Positions 32,200-43,955 of a stretch of DNA of 64,000 nt are shown in pieces. The stretch's first letter is position 1, and the number at the start of each line of letters is the position of its first letter. A program made the position numbers and the translations under genes. The stretch is from NCBI GenBank assembly GCA_030278955.1, contig JAOANR010000001.1:35785708-35849707 (forward strand). The letters are read 5' to 3'. Source of the DNA: Hygrophila difformis (Eukaryota; Streptophyta; Magnoliopsida; Lamiales; Acanthaceae). Under the pieces are notes generated by a model, which saw nothing but the letters and a program-made list of their open reading frames with translations, did no database searches and was not told the DNA's origin.

Positions 32200-35100
32200 T
32201 TAGCTGGACGGGGTGGGTCCCAAATTAATGAGACCCGGGCCCTTCCGGTATTCGTCCGCCTGCATCAGCAGCTTCAATTTGGGCTCCTTCTTCGGCTCCA
32301 GTTTATCTGCTTCCTGAAATAAAAATAAAGAGACAGAATTAATAAACTTCTTTATTCGTGCCTTTGAAACCGGCCCTTCCGGGAAATAGGGAATCATGAT
32401 GCCATGTGTCATGACATCCATGTCATCCCCACCCCCTTGGGGAGGTTGATCCATCAACCGATCAGCTTCAAATTCCTCATCCCGCTCGTAGAGTGAAAGA
32501 TCTGCAACATTGAATGTAGGATGAACATTGTAATGAGAAGGTAGTTCAATCCTGTAAGCATTTTCGTTGATCTTTTCTAGCACTTTGAATGGTCCATCTC
32601 CGCGGGGAGCGAGTTTTCCATGTCGTTGAGCCGGAAACCTCTCCTTTCGGAGATGAATCCAAACCCAGTCTCCTGGTTTGAGAATCAGCTTCTTCCGGCC
32701 TCGATTGGCATATTTGGCATAGCTCTCAACAGCTTTCGCCAGACTTTCGCGCACGTCCTTGTGTAGGTTCTTGATCGCTGTTGCCCTGTCCCTGCCATTA
32801 AAGTTAAGATGCTCACTACAAGGTAGTGGCAGGAGATCGACTGGGGTTAGCGGGTTAAAACCATACACAACTTCATATGGAGATACATGGGTGGCACTAT
32901 GGACGTGTCTGTTATATGCAAACTCTATGTGTGGCAGACATTCGTCCCAGCTTTTTGAGTTGGAGGATGTGATGATTCTGAGTAGATTGCCCAATACTCT
33001 GTTGATTGCCTCCGTTTGACCATCAGTCTGGGGATGGTAAGATGTTGAGAACAGTAGCTGTGTGCCCATCTCTCTCCAGAATCCTTTCCAAAAATAGCTC
33101 ATAAACTTTGTATCTCGATCAGATACGATTGTCTTAGGTACTCCATGAAGACGTACCACCTCCTTGAAGAATAGTTTGGCTATGTGTCGAGCATCATTGG
33201 TCTTTGCACATGGAATAAAATGTGCCATCTTCGAGAATCGGTCTACTACCACAAAGATGGAATCTTTAGCTCTAGCAGTCCGTGGTAGTCCAAGTACAAA
33301 GTCCATCGAGATGTCCAGCCAGGGTCCTTGGGGCACAGGCAACGCTTGGTACAAACCATGAGGCTTCACAGTTGATTTGGCCTTCAGACAGACCAGACAC
33401 TTGGCAATGTAGTCAGAAACCTGTTTCTGCATTCCTGGCCAGTAGAATCTTTCTGAAAGTACACCCATAGTTGCATGCTTTCCAAAGTGTCCCATGAGGT
33501 CTCCCCCGTGAGCTTCCTGAATTAGCAACTCCCTAATGGATCCTCTTGGAATGCATAGCCTATTACCGTAATAGAGAAATCCATGTAGGCGGCAGTACTC
33601 CTTGTACCCCTTCTGTTCTGTCAGCTTGAAAATTTCCTTGAAGTCTTCATCAGTGGCATACTGAGTCTTGACTTGCTCAAATCCAAATAGCTTAATTGTT
33701 GCGAATGATGCCAACGCTAGTCTTCGGGACAGCGCATCTGCAACCACATTTTCCTTGCCTTTCTTATACTTGATCACGTACGGGAAGGTCTCGATAAAGG
33801 TGCTCCATCGGGCATGCCTCTTGCTCAGTTGACCTTGAACCTTGATATGCTTGAGTGTCTCGTGATCAGTATGAATGATGAACTCTCGACCTCGGAGATA
33901 GTGCTGCCATGTCCTTAAGGCTTGCACGATAGCATACAATTCCTTGTCATAAGTGGAGTAATTCAGTTGAGCTCCACTGAACTTTTCGCTGTAATATGCT
34001 ATCGGTCGTCCTTCTTGAAGTAACACGGCTCCCATTTCGGTCCCTGATGCATCGCTTTGTACTTCGAATGGCAACTCGAAGTTCGGCAGTCCTAGCACAG
34101 GTGCATGGGTCAGCTTGTCCTTAAGTTCATCAAAGGCCTTCTGTTGTGCCGGCCCCCACTTGAACGGATTTTCCTTTCTAAGCAATGAAGTGATTGGGGC
34201 GGCAATCACACTGAATTGGGGGACGAATCTCCGAAAGAATCCGCTTAGACCTAGAAAACTTCTGACTTCGTGCACATTGGTCGGCGGCTTCCATTCGGAA
34301 ATTGCCCTGATCTTTGATTCATCAACCTTAAGCCCATCCTTGCCTACCACAAATCCAAGGAACGTCACCTCTGGAACACAGAAGGTGCATTTCTCGAAAT
34401 TGGCATACAGTCGCACTTCTCGCAATTTGTTCAGAACCTGTTGAACATGAGCAATGTGATCAGTTTCAGTGCAACTATAAACAAGGATATCATCAAAATA
34501 TACTACAACAAATTTGCCAATGAATTGTCGTAATGTTTCGTTCATCAAACGCATAAACGTGGAAGGTGCGTTAGTGAGGCCGAATGGCATCACGAGCCAC
34601 TCGTAAAGGCCGAATTTTGTCTTGAAGGCAGTTTTCCACTCGTCTCCGGGTTGCATCCGGATCTGATGGTATCCACTCTTAAGATCGATCTTGGAAAATA
34701 AGCTTGCACCACCAAGCTCGTCGAGCATGTCGTCCAACCGTGGAATAGGATGGCGGTATTTGATAGTGATGGCGTTGACAGCCCTGCAATCGACGCACAT
34801 CCGCTATTCTCCATTTTTCTTTGGCACTAATAGCACTGGGACGGCACACGGTGATAAACTTTCCCGAACCCAGCCCTTCTCAAGCAAACCTTGAACCTGT
34901 CGTTGAATTTCCTTCGTTTCCTCAGGATTCATACGGTAGGCAGGTCGGTTAGGAATAGATGCCCCGGGCATGAAGTCGATTCTGTGCTCCACGCCTCGAA
35001 GTGGTGGCAGTCCGGCAGGCACCTCTTCAGGAAATACATCCTTGTTGCGTTCAAGCATCCTAGCAAAATTTTCAGACAATTCAGGTGCAATATTGACAGT

Positions 35101-37479
35101 TCTACTAGCAGATTCATCGGGCTTAATTAAAGCAAGAAAACAGTGACCTGCAAAGCCAGGTTCTAGCGCTGCTTGCTTGAATTCTGTTTTGGTCAGTATC
35201 AGACACTGACTTTCATTACTTGCCTCTGCGGAGGTCTGGCCCACCTTGGCCTTGCCTTTGGCAAGGGCTTTGGCAAGCTCTTCCGCTTTTGCCATGTTCG
35301 CCCTAAGCTTCTCCTGATCTAATCTTACAAGTTTTACAGGCAGAGGCTTAAACAAATAGTCCTTTTGTCCATGCTTAAAGTACAAAACATTGGATTTGCC
35401 CCTATAAGTGGCATCCTTGTCGAATAACCACGGCCGGCCTAACAAGACGTGGCATGCGTTCATCGGGACGACGTCGCATAACACCTTCTCAGAGTAAGTT
35501 CCTTTGGTGATGGGAACCCACGCCTGTTGGGTGACCTTGGTCTTTCCACTGTTGTTCATCCAATGGAGGAGATATGGCTTGGGATGTTCTTCAACGGGCA
35601 GTTGTAACCTGCGAGCAGTGTACAAACTGACAACATTAGTGCAACTGCCGTTATCAACAATTAAAGTAGCATTATTGCCTAAAATAGTACAACGACAATG
35701 AAAGAGATTCTCCCTTTGTTCGTTGTCTGCGGTTTCAGTTCCTCTGTCGGCATTTAATGCTCTCATAGCAACTAAAAGATTCACGTCTTCCTCATCCTCA
35801 GGTGCGACTTCAGGATTGACCGGTTCTTCTTGATGGTACTCTTGTAGTTCAGGATCTTCAAATTCATGCTCATCTTCGGAGTCATAGATCCTGAATACAC
35901 CCGGTTCAATCTCAACCACTGGTCTCTAATCCTCTCCAGTATTGAGTACTGCCACTCTCTTTGGCGGATTATTGCATGTCGTCGCATAATGACCCTTTTT
36001 ACCGCACTTGAAACAAATAATGTCTCGTGCATCTCTGGCGGGTGGCCTTTGCTCCCTTCCCTGAACTGGAGCGGGAACTTTGTTTCTTTCCTCCTGATTG
36101 TAGGCCTTGAAAGCTTGTCCCAAATCAATCCCTCGCTGTCGATCCCGACCCTGTTGCTGTTGCGGCTGCTGCTGGGGCTGTCGATAATTGGGCGGTGGTC
36201 GGATCAACCAAGGTTTGTTGGGGTTGTAATTGTAGTGCCCGGCAGGAGTGGTGCGATGGGATTTCCTCTTCAGTTGTGCCTCATACCTAGCAGCTTTCCT
36301 AACCAGATCGGTGATGTTGATGTATCCCCTCATCTCCATTTCTTCATGGATTTCGGGTCTCAGGTACTTGGCGAATCTGGCTAAAGTGATTTGGGGTTCC
36401 TCATTCACTTGAGCCCTCATCATGAGCATTTCCATCTCACGATAGTACTCTTCTACAGTTTTGTTTCCTTGTTGGAGACCCACTAATTTTAAGTACATAT
36501 CTGGCTTATAGGTATGTGGTACAAAACGATGTTCCATGATATCCAATAAATGCTCCCAATCTGCTATTTGAGCTCTTCCCGCGGTATGGAGATCAGAACA
36601 GTATTTCTTCCACCAAAGCTGTGCATAATCTTTGAATTCGATCACGGCCAACTGGACCTTCTTGAAGTCTGAGTAGTTATGGCAATTATAGATCATCTCC
36701 ATCGAATGTTTCCAATCGAGAAATTCATTAGGATCACTCGTCCCCTTGAACGCAGGTATGGTGAACTTAATGCTTTTCAGATTGTCGTCCATTCGTGGTT
36801 CTCCTTCAAAATCAGCAGCTGGATCGAAGTTCAAACGGTGTCTTGCGGGTGGCGCATTTGGCGGCACAGGTGCTCCGACAGGTGGTGGTGGAGGCATAGC
36901 TAAATGATCGGTTACAGGAGTCTCAGGTCGAACCGTGGGATTGGCCTGCAATGGTGGGTGCAAACGGTGTCGTTCACTGGATCGCGGACCTAAACTCCGG
37001 TTAAATTCCCCAAACTGCAGTTCTTGTTCGGCTAAGACTTCCTCTGCAGTTGTCATATCGGCCCGGGAGACTCCGCTAGTTCCTTCTTGTAGAGTTCTCG
37101 GGAGCGTAGACGCTACTGCCGGTATTGTGGATGGGTTATTCTGGGGTGTGGTACTCTGAGACGGAGCATTTTGAGGTGTCGTGTTCTGTGGTGACGGAGT
37201 AGGGAAGAAGGTTTCCTCCAATCTCCGTTCGACTCGGTTCATGACTAACCTCTCAATTGCTTCACTTTGGAATCGTACCCGACCTGCAATATCATCAACA
37301 ATTTCATCAACACGAGTATTGACTTCTTCAACTCGCTTATTGACAGTTTCAATATTAGAAGAATTAATATTTAAAGACTGAGTAAGCGTGTCGATGTCGG
37401 TCTTCTTGGCACTGGTCTCATGCAGAGATCGCATCATTTCCATCAGATCAGACATCGTTGGTTCAGTGCGTCCTGCCAT
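32200..37479 (-). pseudogene. Element E gag-pol with two in-frame amber codons
   Basis: One frame from MAGRTEPTMSDLMEMM at 37479 to 32200, stopped twice. TAG at 35928-35926 lies just after the zinc knuckle (CFKCGKKGHYATTC, about residue 491). TAG at 34806-34804 lies within RT, between VPKKNGE and RMCVDC, where the relatives have Trp. Protease VDNGSCTN lies between them. The last segment has YFDD, RNase H ([17 protein letters not shown]), integrase ([35 protein letters not shown]), GDGPFKVL and the tail GPVSKARIKKF in the LTR. RNase H reads QSDASGTE, where relatives have ECDASGTG. With two nonsense codons it cannot make Gag-Pol unless read through. The first stop would still leave a full-length Gag. 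Confidence 0.94.
32426..32439 (-). other. Polypurine tract of E
   Basis: The minus strand reads CAAGGGGGTGGGGA, with one pyrimidine, before TGACATGG. Confidence 0.85.
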
Positions 37480-39158
37480 CTCACAGATAAAATTATTTTA
37501 TAGATATAAGAAGGTCAGAAAAATAAACAGGAATCTGTAGAGTGAACTCGCAGATATTCCTCTCGATTTCAATCCCTTGGCCCAGACACCACTGTCGAAA
37601 TTCACCTGCTCAATGACCCAATTAGATGCAAAGAAGAGAAATAATTGTGACGCGCAAATCACGAAGCAGTATGAAGTGCTCGACTCAATCAAAGGACGCT
37701 ATGACATGTATGTGATATGCAATGCAAATGATAATTGAGCACAAGTTGATGATTAGTGCTATTGCTATCAACGTTCACAATCCTTCCAAATTGGTTATGT
37801 CCTTGATTGATCCCTAATATATGAGTAGGCTCACAGAAAATAACACTCGGGAAAAAGTCGTAATACTCAAGTGGCTTCTCGGCTAGGTATCACAACTCAT
37901 GAGAGGAATTCCAATGCCTTTATAATCGGCGGAACTTCAACTCGGTGTTCGTGAACTATGTTCAGAGGAACAATTGTGCCAGTCAGATATCCACTTTATT
38001 GTATTACTAAAAATATGTCCCAATATCCCAAATATAAGTTGGTGGCTCACTTTTGCACTCAAAAGACTTGGAAATATTTCCCAATAATCAAAACACTCAA
38101 TCCCAATTGATTTGGAGGCTGGCAGATTTGGCACTATGTGAATTTGGTGGTTTTGATGTGTCCCAATGGTACCAAGGTCAAAGGGGATCAATATGATAGT
38201 GACTATGTGTGAGTTAGGAGACAAATAAAGCAAAAGTTGGTACTATTACTGCTCTCACGCGCCCTCACGCGCCCTCATTGTCTGGTGTCGCCAGCTTTTG
38301 GGCAATTGGTACAAAAGTGGTCATAACTTTGTCAATACTTGTCCAAAACACTTGATTCAAATTTCAATGGATTCAGGACTCAATTTTCTTGAAGATGGTT
38401 GAAGATTCATCAAGAAACTCAAAGAACTCAAGAAGTTATGAACATTCAAAGTTTGCTGCAGATTCGGACTCACAGTGGCAGTTTTTTTGTTTTTGCGATT
38501 TGATCGACCAAATGAACTCCAAATGTCTTGAAACCACTTTCAATGGATTCCTAACACCCAAAATGTGTAAGAACAGCCCTTGGAATGATAGCAGACCCGA
38601 TTCCCCACAATGAACAAACACCAAAATGTTCCAGCTTGTGAAAATGGCTAGCAACCTAGGCACTTGTTCAACCAAACTTGTGTTCAATGCTCAAAATGCT
38701 TGGTGAATGATGCAATATCCATACATTGATGTTCAAACACATGAAAACAAGCATATAAACACAAAATCACAGAATCAAAAAGCAAAACATATGATATTTT
38801 TGGATTTTGGATGAAGAACACGAAGAACACTCATGAATCTTCAAATGAACATAACTTTGGCATACGAACTCGGATTTGGATGAATCTTATGCCAATCGAA
38901 AGCTCTTGAGATGAGGATTAAGAATATCGGATCAGGTTTCTCAAAATCTCAAGGAGTCAAAACCAGAAATTCGAAAAGGTGGACAGAATGCTTCTTTTTA
39001 GGGTTTTTGGAGGAGTTTTTGGTGGAATATGAGGGTTTTGGAAAAATTTGGGCATTATAACCCCTAGAAAATGAATGATTTTGGGTTGCCAAATGGAACG
39101 TGGTTCCAAATGGGGAGTGGTGGTGTGTGAAGTGAATCCTACCAACTAGCAAACAATG
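37480..39158 (-). other. Element E leader
   Basis: Non-coding. The shared box TTTGATTGAGTCGAGCA (minus strand, 37693-37677) is next to ACGCGCAA (37649-37656). The second shared block is at about 37866-38008 and is very similar to A 4541-4690. The rest shows long stretches similar to A's leader. Confidence 0.8.
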
Positions 39159-39170
39159 GCTCTGATACCA
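39159..39170 (-). other. Primer binding site of E
   Basis: The minus strand reads TGGTATCAGAGC, 11 nt from the LTR end at 39182. Confidence 0.93.
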
Positions 39171-39181
39171 AAATAAATTGA

Positions 39182-40454
39182 TGCCATGGATCGGTTTGCT
39201 TGCTAAGCTGGTCCTTGGATGAAGGAGATGAACAAGAACACAAAATAAAGAAAAATAAAAGGATAGGGGAATTTTTGGAAGAAGGGGACTAAGTAAATCC
39301 AAGGGAAGTGAGATTTACCCAAGACAAATGGATTTCATGAGTGCATCTTCCAATAAGGCCATTGAAGCAAATTCCAATCTTCAATGGTGTGGGTGAACCT
39401 AGGGTTTACTCACAAAGTGTTGAGAACCAAGTGTTGGCTCTCAAGAGAGAAAAGTGATTTTGATTCAATGAAATGAGTTGTTCAAAAATATCAAAGTGGT
39501 TACAAATTCTTGGGGACCTCATATATATAGAGGAAGCCCATAAAACTAGATTAAACAACCCTAGCAATGTTTTCAACAAACTGGATACAAGGAAATAGTA
39601 AACTGGATAAGCTTTGTCGCTAAGAGGGTCGTGTCGCGAAGCAAGGCACCGCGACAGGGGTTTTTCTGGCTCGAGCCTTCTCCTTGTGGCGCTAGGCATA
39701 CTTGGTCGCGATGCTGGACTGTGTCGCGGAAGGGACTTGTCGCGGAAGGGGGTTTTGTCGCGGAAGGGGGTTCCGCGACAAAGTTGTTCCGCGACCAGGT
39801 CTCTCTCTCTATCTTGTTCTCTCTCCTTGTCGCTAGAGGGGGTTCCGCGACAAAGTGGTAACTCCGCGACAAAGGTAACTCCGCGACAAAGTGGTACTCC
39901 GCGACAAAGGTAACTCCGCGACAAAGTGGTACTCCGCGACAAAGTGGTAACTCCGCGACAAAGGGGCTTGTTCCGCGACAGATGAAGAAATTCCTCCAAC
40001 TTTCATCCGAATGGGGCCCACTGAGTCCGGCGACACTGTTCCGACGTTGACCGGTCGTTGACCGGTGCCGGTGACTTTCCGGCGAAATTCCGACCAACTT
40101 CCGGCGACTTTACCGGAGCTCCGGCGAACCTCCGATGATGACGGCGGCGGCGGCTGTGGGGCCCTCCGTTGACCTCCTTATGCTGTTTTGATCTGTTTGT
40201 GCATCTGGAGGTCTCCTTTCTTCCGGATTTAGCTGGACGGGGTGGGTCCCAAATTAATGAGACCCGGGCCCTTCCGGTATTCGTCCGCCTGCATCAGCAG
40301 CTTCAATTTGGGCTCCTTCTTCGGCTCCAGTTTATCTGCTTCCTGAAATAAAAATAAAGAGACAGAATTAATAAACTTCTTTATTCGTGCCTTTGAAACC
40401 GGCCCTTCCGGGAAATAGGGAATCATGATGCCATGTGTCATGACATCCATGTCA
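39182..40454 (-). repeat. 5' LTR of E (1273 bp)
   Basis: Same as 31144-32425 apart from two substitutions and the absence of one 9-bp GACGGCGGC unit near 40140. Followed by TSD GGCGT at 40455-40459. Confidence 0.96.
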
Positions 40455-40459
40455 GGCGT

Positions 40460-41317
40460 GCAAATGGCTGCCCAAAATTCATAAAGATTAGAGTGAAAGT
40501 GGCGTAAGAAATGGATTTGTAGCAAGTAATCTCCAAAAGCGGGGCCCACCGTAGCACACAACTTTGGACTTTTTTTTTTTTTTTTAATGCACAACTCGTC
40601 CAAATTTGAGAAAAGGCACGTGGGTGAGGGCCCAAAAAAAAAATGTCTCGATGAATATTTATTCCCCTACCTATTATCCTTTTGTAGCCGACAAAGTGGA
40701 CTTTGTAGTACCAATTCTAATCAAATCAATTGCCCATACTGCTACCAGCTAGATTTGTAATCATGAGGGCTACTAAGGACTAACAAACACACGTCTAAGA
40801 GGGGATTTTGGATCAGATTTTTGAGTCTCAAGAAAATTATGAAGATCAACTTGAAAATGGTTGAGGATCACAAGAACATTCATCAACTCTCAAGAACACA
40901 CTCCTAAGCACTCATTTGGAATTTTGGAGGCATATTATCCAATTAAACACATAAACAATATTCCAAATGCACACATACACATATGAGAATCAAAATGAGG
41001 GAAAACTAACAACAAACACAAGAGAACACAAGATCAAGAAGCAAAATATGGTGATTTTCGGATTTTTCAACAAGAACACACATAAACTTCAAACTAGCAT
41101 AACTTTCACATACGATGTCCGTTTTCGAAGATCTTTATATGTAAACACATCTACTCGACGAGAGGAACAAGAATATGTAACCAGATTTCAGAGATTTTCA
41201 ACGAGTCAAAACCAGATTTTCGAAAAAGTGGACAGCAAGCTATTTTTGGTGTTTTTGAAGGATTTTTCAATTTTTATGGTTTTGTAACATATGGAAGAAC
41301 AAGTAGAACCAACTTAA
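40460..41317 (-). other. Element D leader, PBS-proximal part
   Basis: Continues the D leader after E. Non-coding, with a poly-T tract at about 40568-40586. No gene seen. Confidence 0.8.
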
Positions 41318-41329
41318 GCTCTGATACCA
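41318..41329 (-). other. Primer binding site of D
   Basis: The minus strand reads TGGTATCAGAGC, 14 nt from the LTR end at 41344. Confidence 0.93.
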
Positions 41330-41343
41330 AAAATAAATTAAGC

Positions 41344-42115
41344 TGCCATGGATCTTTAGTTGGTCACTAACTTGCAAGAACAAGAAGAACAATGAAGAAC
41401 AACGAAGAACAACGAAGAGGAAAGGATAAGGAAGCAAACCACAACAAGAACCGAAGGGGGAAGCAACCAAAGGAGTAGAACCCGTGACCTCAACCCAATC
41501 CTCCAAGCTCAAGCCTTGATTTCGTAATCACAAGGATGCTTCAAGCCCAAGTGATGAATGTTTCCCAACAAGCATTCAAAGGTGTGTGTGAGAGTGTTTG
41601 TAAACTCACAAGGTGATCTCTTTGAAGAGAGAAATTCAAATGTTTATTCAAGCAAAAGGTCCAAATGAGAGTGGGGGAGGTCCTATATATATAGGCCAAG
41701 CCCACAAGTACAAATTAAACAAGCCTAAGAAAGGATTAAACAACCAAGGAAAGGAAAAGGACTTATACTATTACAGTAATATGTGTACTGTTTAAAATAC
41801 TAGAAGTAGTAAATAATATCCGACCATCTTCTGACTTGTCCGGTAATTGCCCGATGGTGGTGGTGGCCGACCTCCGGTCAACTTCCGGCCAATATTTCGG
41901 CGATGGCTTTTTACTTGCAAATGGAATTCCCTCCAGCTTCTTCCAACTTGATCATGAGCAATGCTTCCGGATGGCCCCCTTCTCCTTTGTTAATTTTAGA
42001 TTTGAATTCCTCAGACTTGAGAAGGTTGACAATCCAGTCGATGAATCTTTTAGCCCGGCTCCTGGAGCATGGTCCTTCCGGAATAAGTAACGCAGCAGAT
42101 TTGGCTTCCACGCCA
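41344..42115 (-). repeat. 5' LTR of D (772 bp)
   Basis: Same length as 24923-25694, with no difference found by eye. Followed by TSD CATAA at 42116-42120. Confidence 0.96.
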
Positions 42116-42120
42116 CATAA

Positions 42121-42159
42121 ACTTCCTCAAACAAGTTAGTAACCAAGAGATCCATGGCA
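42121..42159 (+). repeat. 5' LTR of F, last 39 nt
   Basis: Continues the F LTR after D, matching the end of the G LTR (14267-14305) and ending CCATGGCA. Confidence 0.94.
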
Positions 42160-42173
42160 TCCTAATTTATTTT

Positions 42174-42185
42174 TGGTATCAGAGC
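42174..42185 (+). other. Primer binding site of F
   Basis: TGGTATCAGAGC, 14 nt after the LTR end. Confidence 0.93.
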
Positions 42186-42770
42186 TTATCTTGGTTCTAC
42201 TTGTTATTATTTTCAAAATCCAAAATATATCTCCTTGTGCTTGTGTTTTTGTTCCCAAAAATTTGAGAAACCCAAAAATAGTTGCTGTCCACTTTTCGAA
42301 AATTCTGGTATTTGCTCGTTGGGAATTTTTGAAATCTGGTTACATATTCTTGTTCCTCTCGTCGAGTAGATGTGTTTACATATAAAGTTCATCAAAAACG
42401 GATGTCGGAATCAAAAGTTATGGCCGATTGAAGTTTTGGTGTTCTTGTGTGCAAAAATCCGAAAATCACTATATTTTGCCTTTTGATCTTGTATTTTCTT
42501 GTGTTGTTGTTAGCTTTCACTCATTTTGCCTCTCATATGTGAATGTATGCATTTGGAATGTGTTCATGTGATTAATTGGATAATGAGCAACTAAAAATTC
42601 CAAGTGAGTGAATTTGTGTGTTCTTGAGAGCTTCAAGTGTTCTTCATCCATGTTCATATAATCTTCATCCTTGTTCTTGAGCCCCAAAAATCTGAATCCA
42701 AAATCTGAATATTTGCAAGTGTTAAGGGAGACACAATCATGAGCTAGTTGGAAGAAAAATTGGAAGTGAC
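42186..42770 (+). other. Element F leader, PBS-proximal part
   Basis: Non-coding, related to the D leader near its PBS. Interrupted by B at GTGAC (42766-42770). Confidence 0.8.
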
Positions 42771-43277
42771 TGGCATGGGAGCCAAGTCAACAGCGTTGAC
42801 CATCCCGGAGGGACCCTGCTCAAAACAGCGTGCCAAAAGATTCCTGACTACTATTGCCAAAATACTATCAGAGGAATCAGATAGATGGGAGCAGTCCAAA
42901 TGCCGAGCAGAACAGATCAAAGGAAGCACAGTCATCCAGTGGGAACAGACAGAAGAATTCCGGACAGAACCGGGACCCATCACTCTGGGTCCCGCTTCTT
43001 CAGACTGAAAACAGAAAAGCAGAATGACCTCCGGATGCAAAAACAGAACAAACCAGCATCAAGAGGTCAAAACAGAGGGTTCCGCCGTCACCGTCGCCGC
43101 CGCCGCCACCGCCGTCGCCGTCGCCGGAAACACCGCTGGAGCTCCGGCGAGGTTGCCGGAACCTGGCCGGAATCTGGCCGGAACTTGGTCGGAAAAGTCG
43201 CCGGTCAACGCCGGTCAACGGAAGTCAACGCCGGAGTCGTGAAGGACGGACCCAGTTCAGATTCAGTCTCGGAGTAC

Positions 43278-43520
43278 TTTGTCGCGGAAGGCCCCTTGTC
43301 GCGGAAGGTCACTTTGTCGCGGAAGGTCACTTTGTCGCGGAAGGCCCCTTGTCGCGGAAGGTCCCTTTGTCGCGGAAGGCCCTTGTCGCGGAAGGTCACT
43401 TTGTCGCGGAAGGTCACTTTGTCGCGGAAGGCCCATAGTCGCGGAAGGTCCCTTTGTCGCGGAAAAGGAGCCTTTGTCGCCAAGCCTCGACTTGTGTCGC
43501 GATGCCAAGCTCCGCGACAA
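43278..43520 (+). repeat. TCGCGG tandem array of the B LTR
   Basis: About twelve units TTTGTCGCGGAAGG with (T)CAC or CCC spacers, giving 14-18 bp spacing. The last two units are inverted (TCCGCGAC). Copied in the 3' LTR at 51199-51441. Confidence 0.93.
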
Positions 43521-43611
43521 AGCCCTCAGTCCGCGACCAACCTATCTTTTCCTTACTGTTTTGTTGAAAACTCGTGTAGGGTTGTTTATTTCCTTCCTTT
43601 TGCTTGTTTAA

Positions 43612-43637
43612 GGGTTTCCCTATATATATGGGAACCC
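43612..43637 (+). promoter_or_regulatory. TATA box in an inverted repeat, B LTR
   Basis: GGGTTTCCC and GGGAACCC flank TATATATAT. Confidence 0.78.
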
Positions 43638-43943
43638 TAACACTTTTGTAGCCACTTTTGATATTGAATGAAAATACACTCTTCTTTCAAAAGTCATTAC
43701 CGAGAGCATTTTCTCTCAAATTCATGGATTTGATTCAAGCTTGGCTTCGGCTATCAATCGAGATTGAGACACCTCGATTGATTATCACTTTGAAGGATTG
43801 AAAGGAGGAAGGGGGTCACCATATTGGAGGGGTTGGTTGTCTTCAAGCTTCAATCTATTCTTAGTAAAGTCTCATCTATCTTTCATTCTTGTTATTTCCC
43901 TTATTAGCCTATAGTTTTCAATCGATCCGTGGCATATTTAATT

Positions 43944-43955
43944 TGGTATCAGAGC
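43944..43955 (+). other. Primer binding site of B
   Basis: TGGTATCAGAGC, 9 nt after the LTR end. Confidence 0.94.

Larger units (their letters stand above)
31144..32425 (-). repeat. 3' LTR of E (1282 bp)
   Basis: The minus strand starts TGACATGGATGTCATG and ends CCATGGCA. It encodes the last 226 nt of pol, then a CCGG-rich block, then TCGCGG units in both orientations (about 31575-31945), then TATA with arms CCTC/GAGG (31479-31495). Confidence 0.96.
31144..40454 (-). mobile_element. Element E: complete Ty3/gypsy CRM-like element, innermost of the nest
   Basis: 9.3 kb, minus strand: 5' LTR 40454-39182, PBS 39170-39159, leader, gag-pol 37479-32200, PPT 32439-32426, 3' LTR 32425-31144. TSD GGCGT on both sides. 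The LTRs differ by eye in only two substitutions (near 31160 and 31169) and one 9-bp GACGGCGGC unit. Uninterrupted by other elements. Confidence 0.97.
24923..42115 (-). mobile_element. Element D: complete Ty3/gypsy CRM-like element, split by E
   Basis: Minus strand: 5' LTR 42115-41344, PBS 41329-41318, leader (41317-40460 plus 31138-30514), gag-pol 30513-25490, PPT 25708-25695 and 3' LTR 25694-24923. TSD CATAA on both sides. The two 772-bp LTRs look identical by eye, so insertion was very recent. It is closely related to F and G. Confidence 0.96.
42771..43934 (+). repeat. 5' LTR of B (1164 bp)
   Basis: TGGCATGGGAGCC to GATCCGTGGCA. It includes a copy of the pol tail (stop at about 43008), a CCGG block (about 43080-43230), a TCGCGG array (43278-43520), a TATA palindrome (43612-43637) and R-U5. 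Confidence 0.96.

Noticed and set aside
43278..43520. Array of short regularly spaced repeats that resembles a CRISPR
   Set aside because: Spacers are 2-6 nt, the array lies in the U3 of a plant LTR, is copied in both LTRs, and no cas genes exist.
43200..43640. Arg-rich ORFs with repeated RDKVTFRDK or SRKVTLSRK peptides
   Set aside because: They are translations of the TCGCGG array in the LTR, occur on both strands and in all frames, and have no conserved start.
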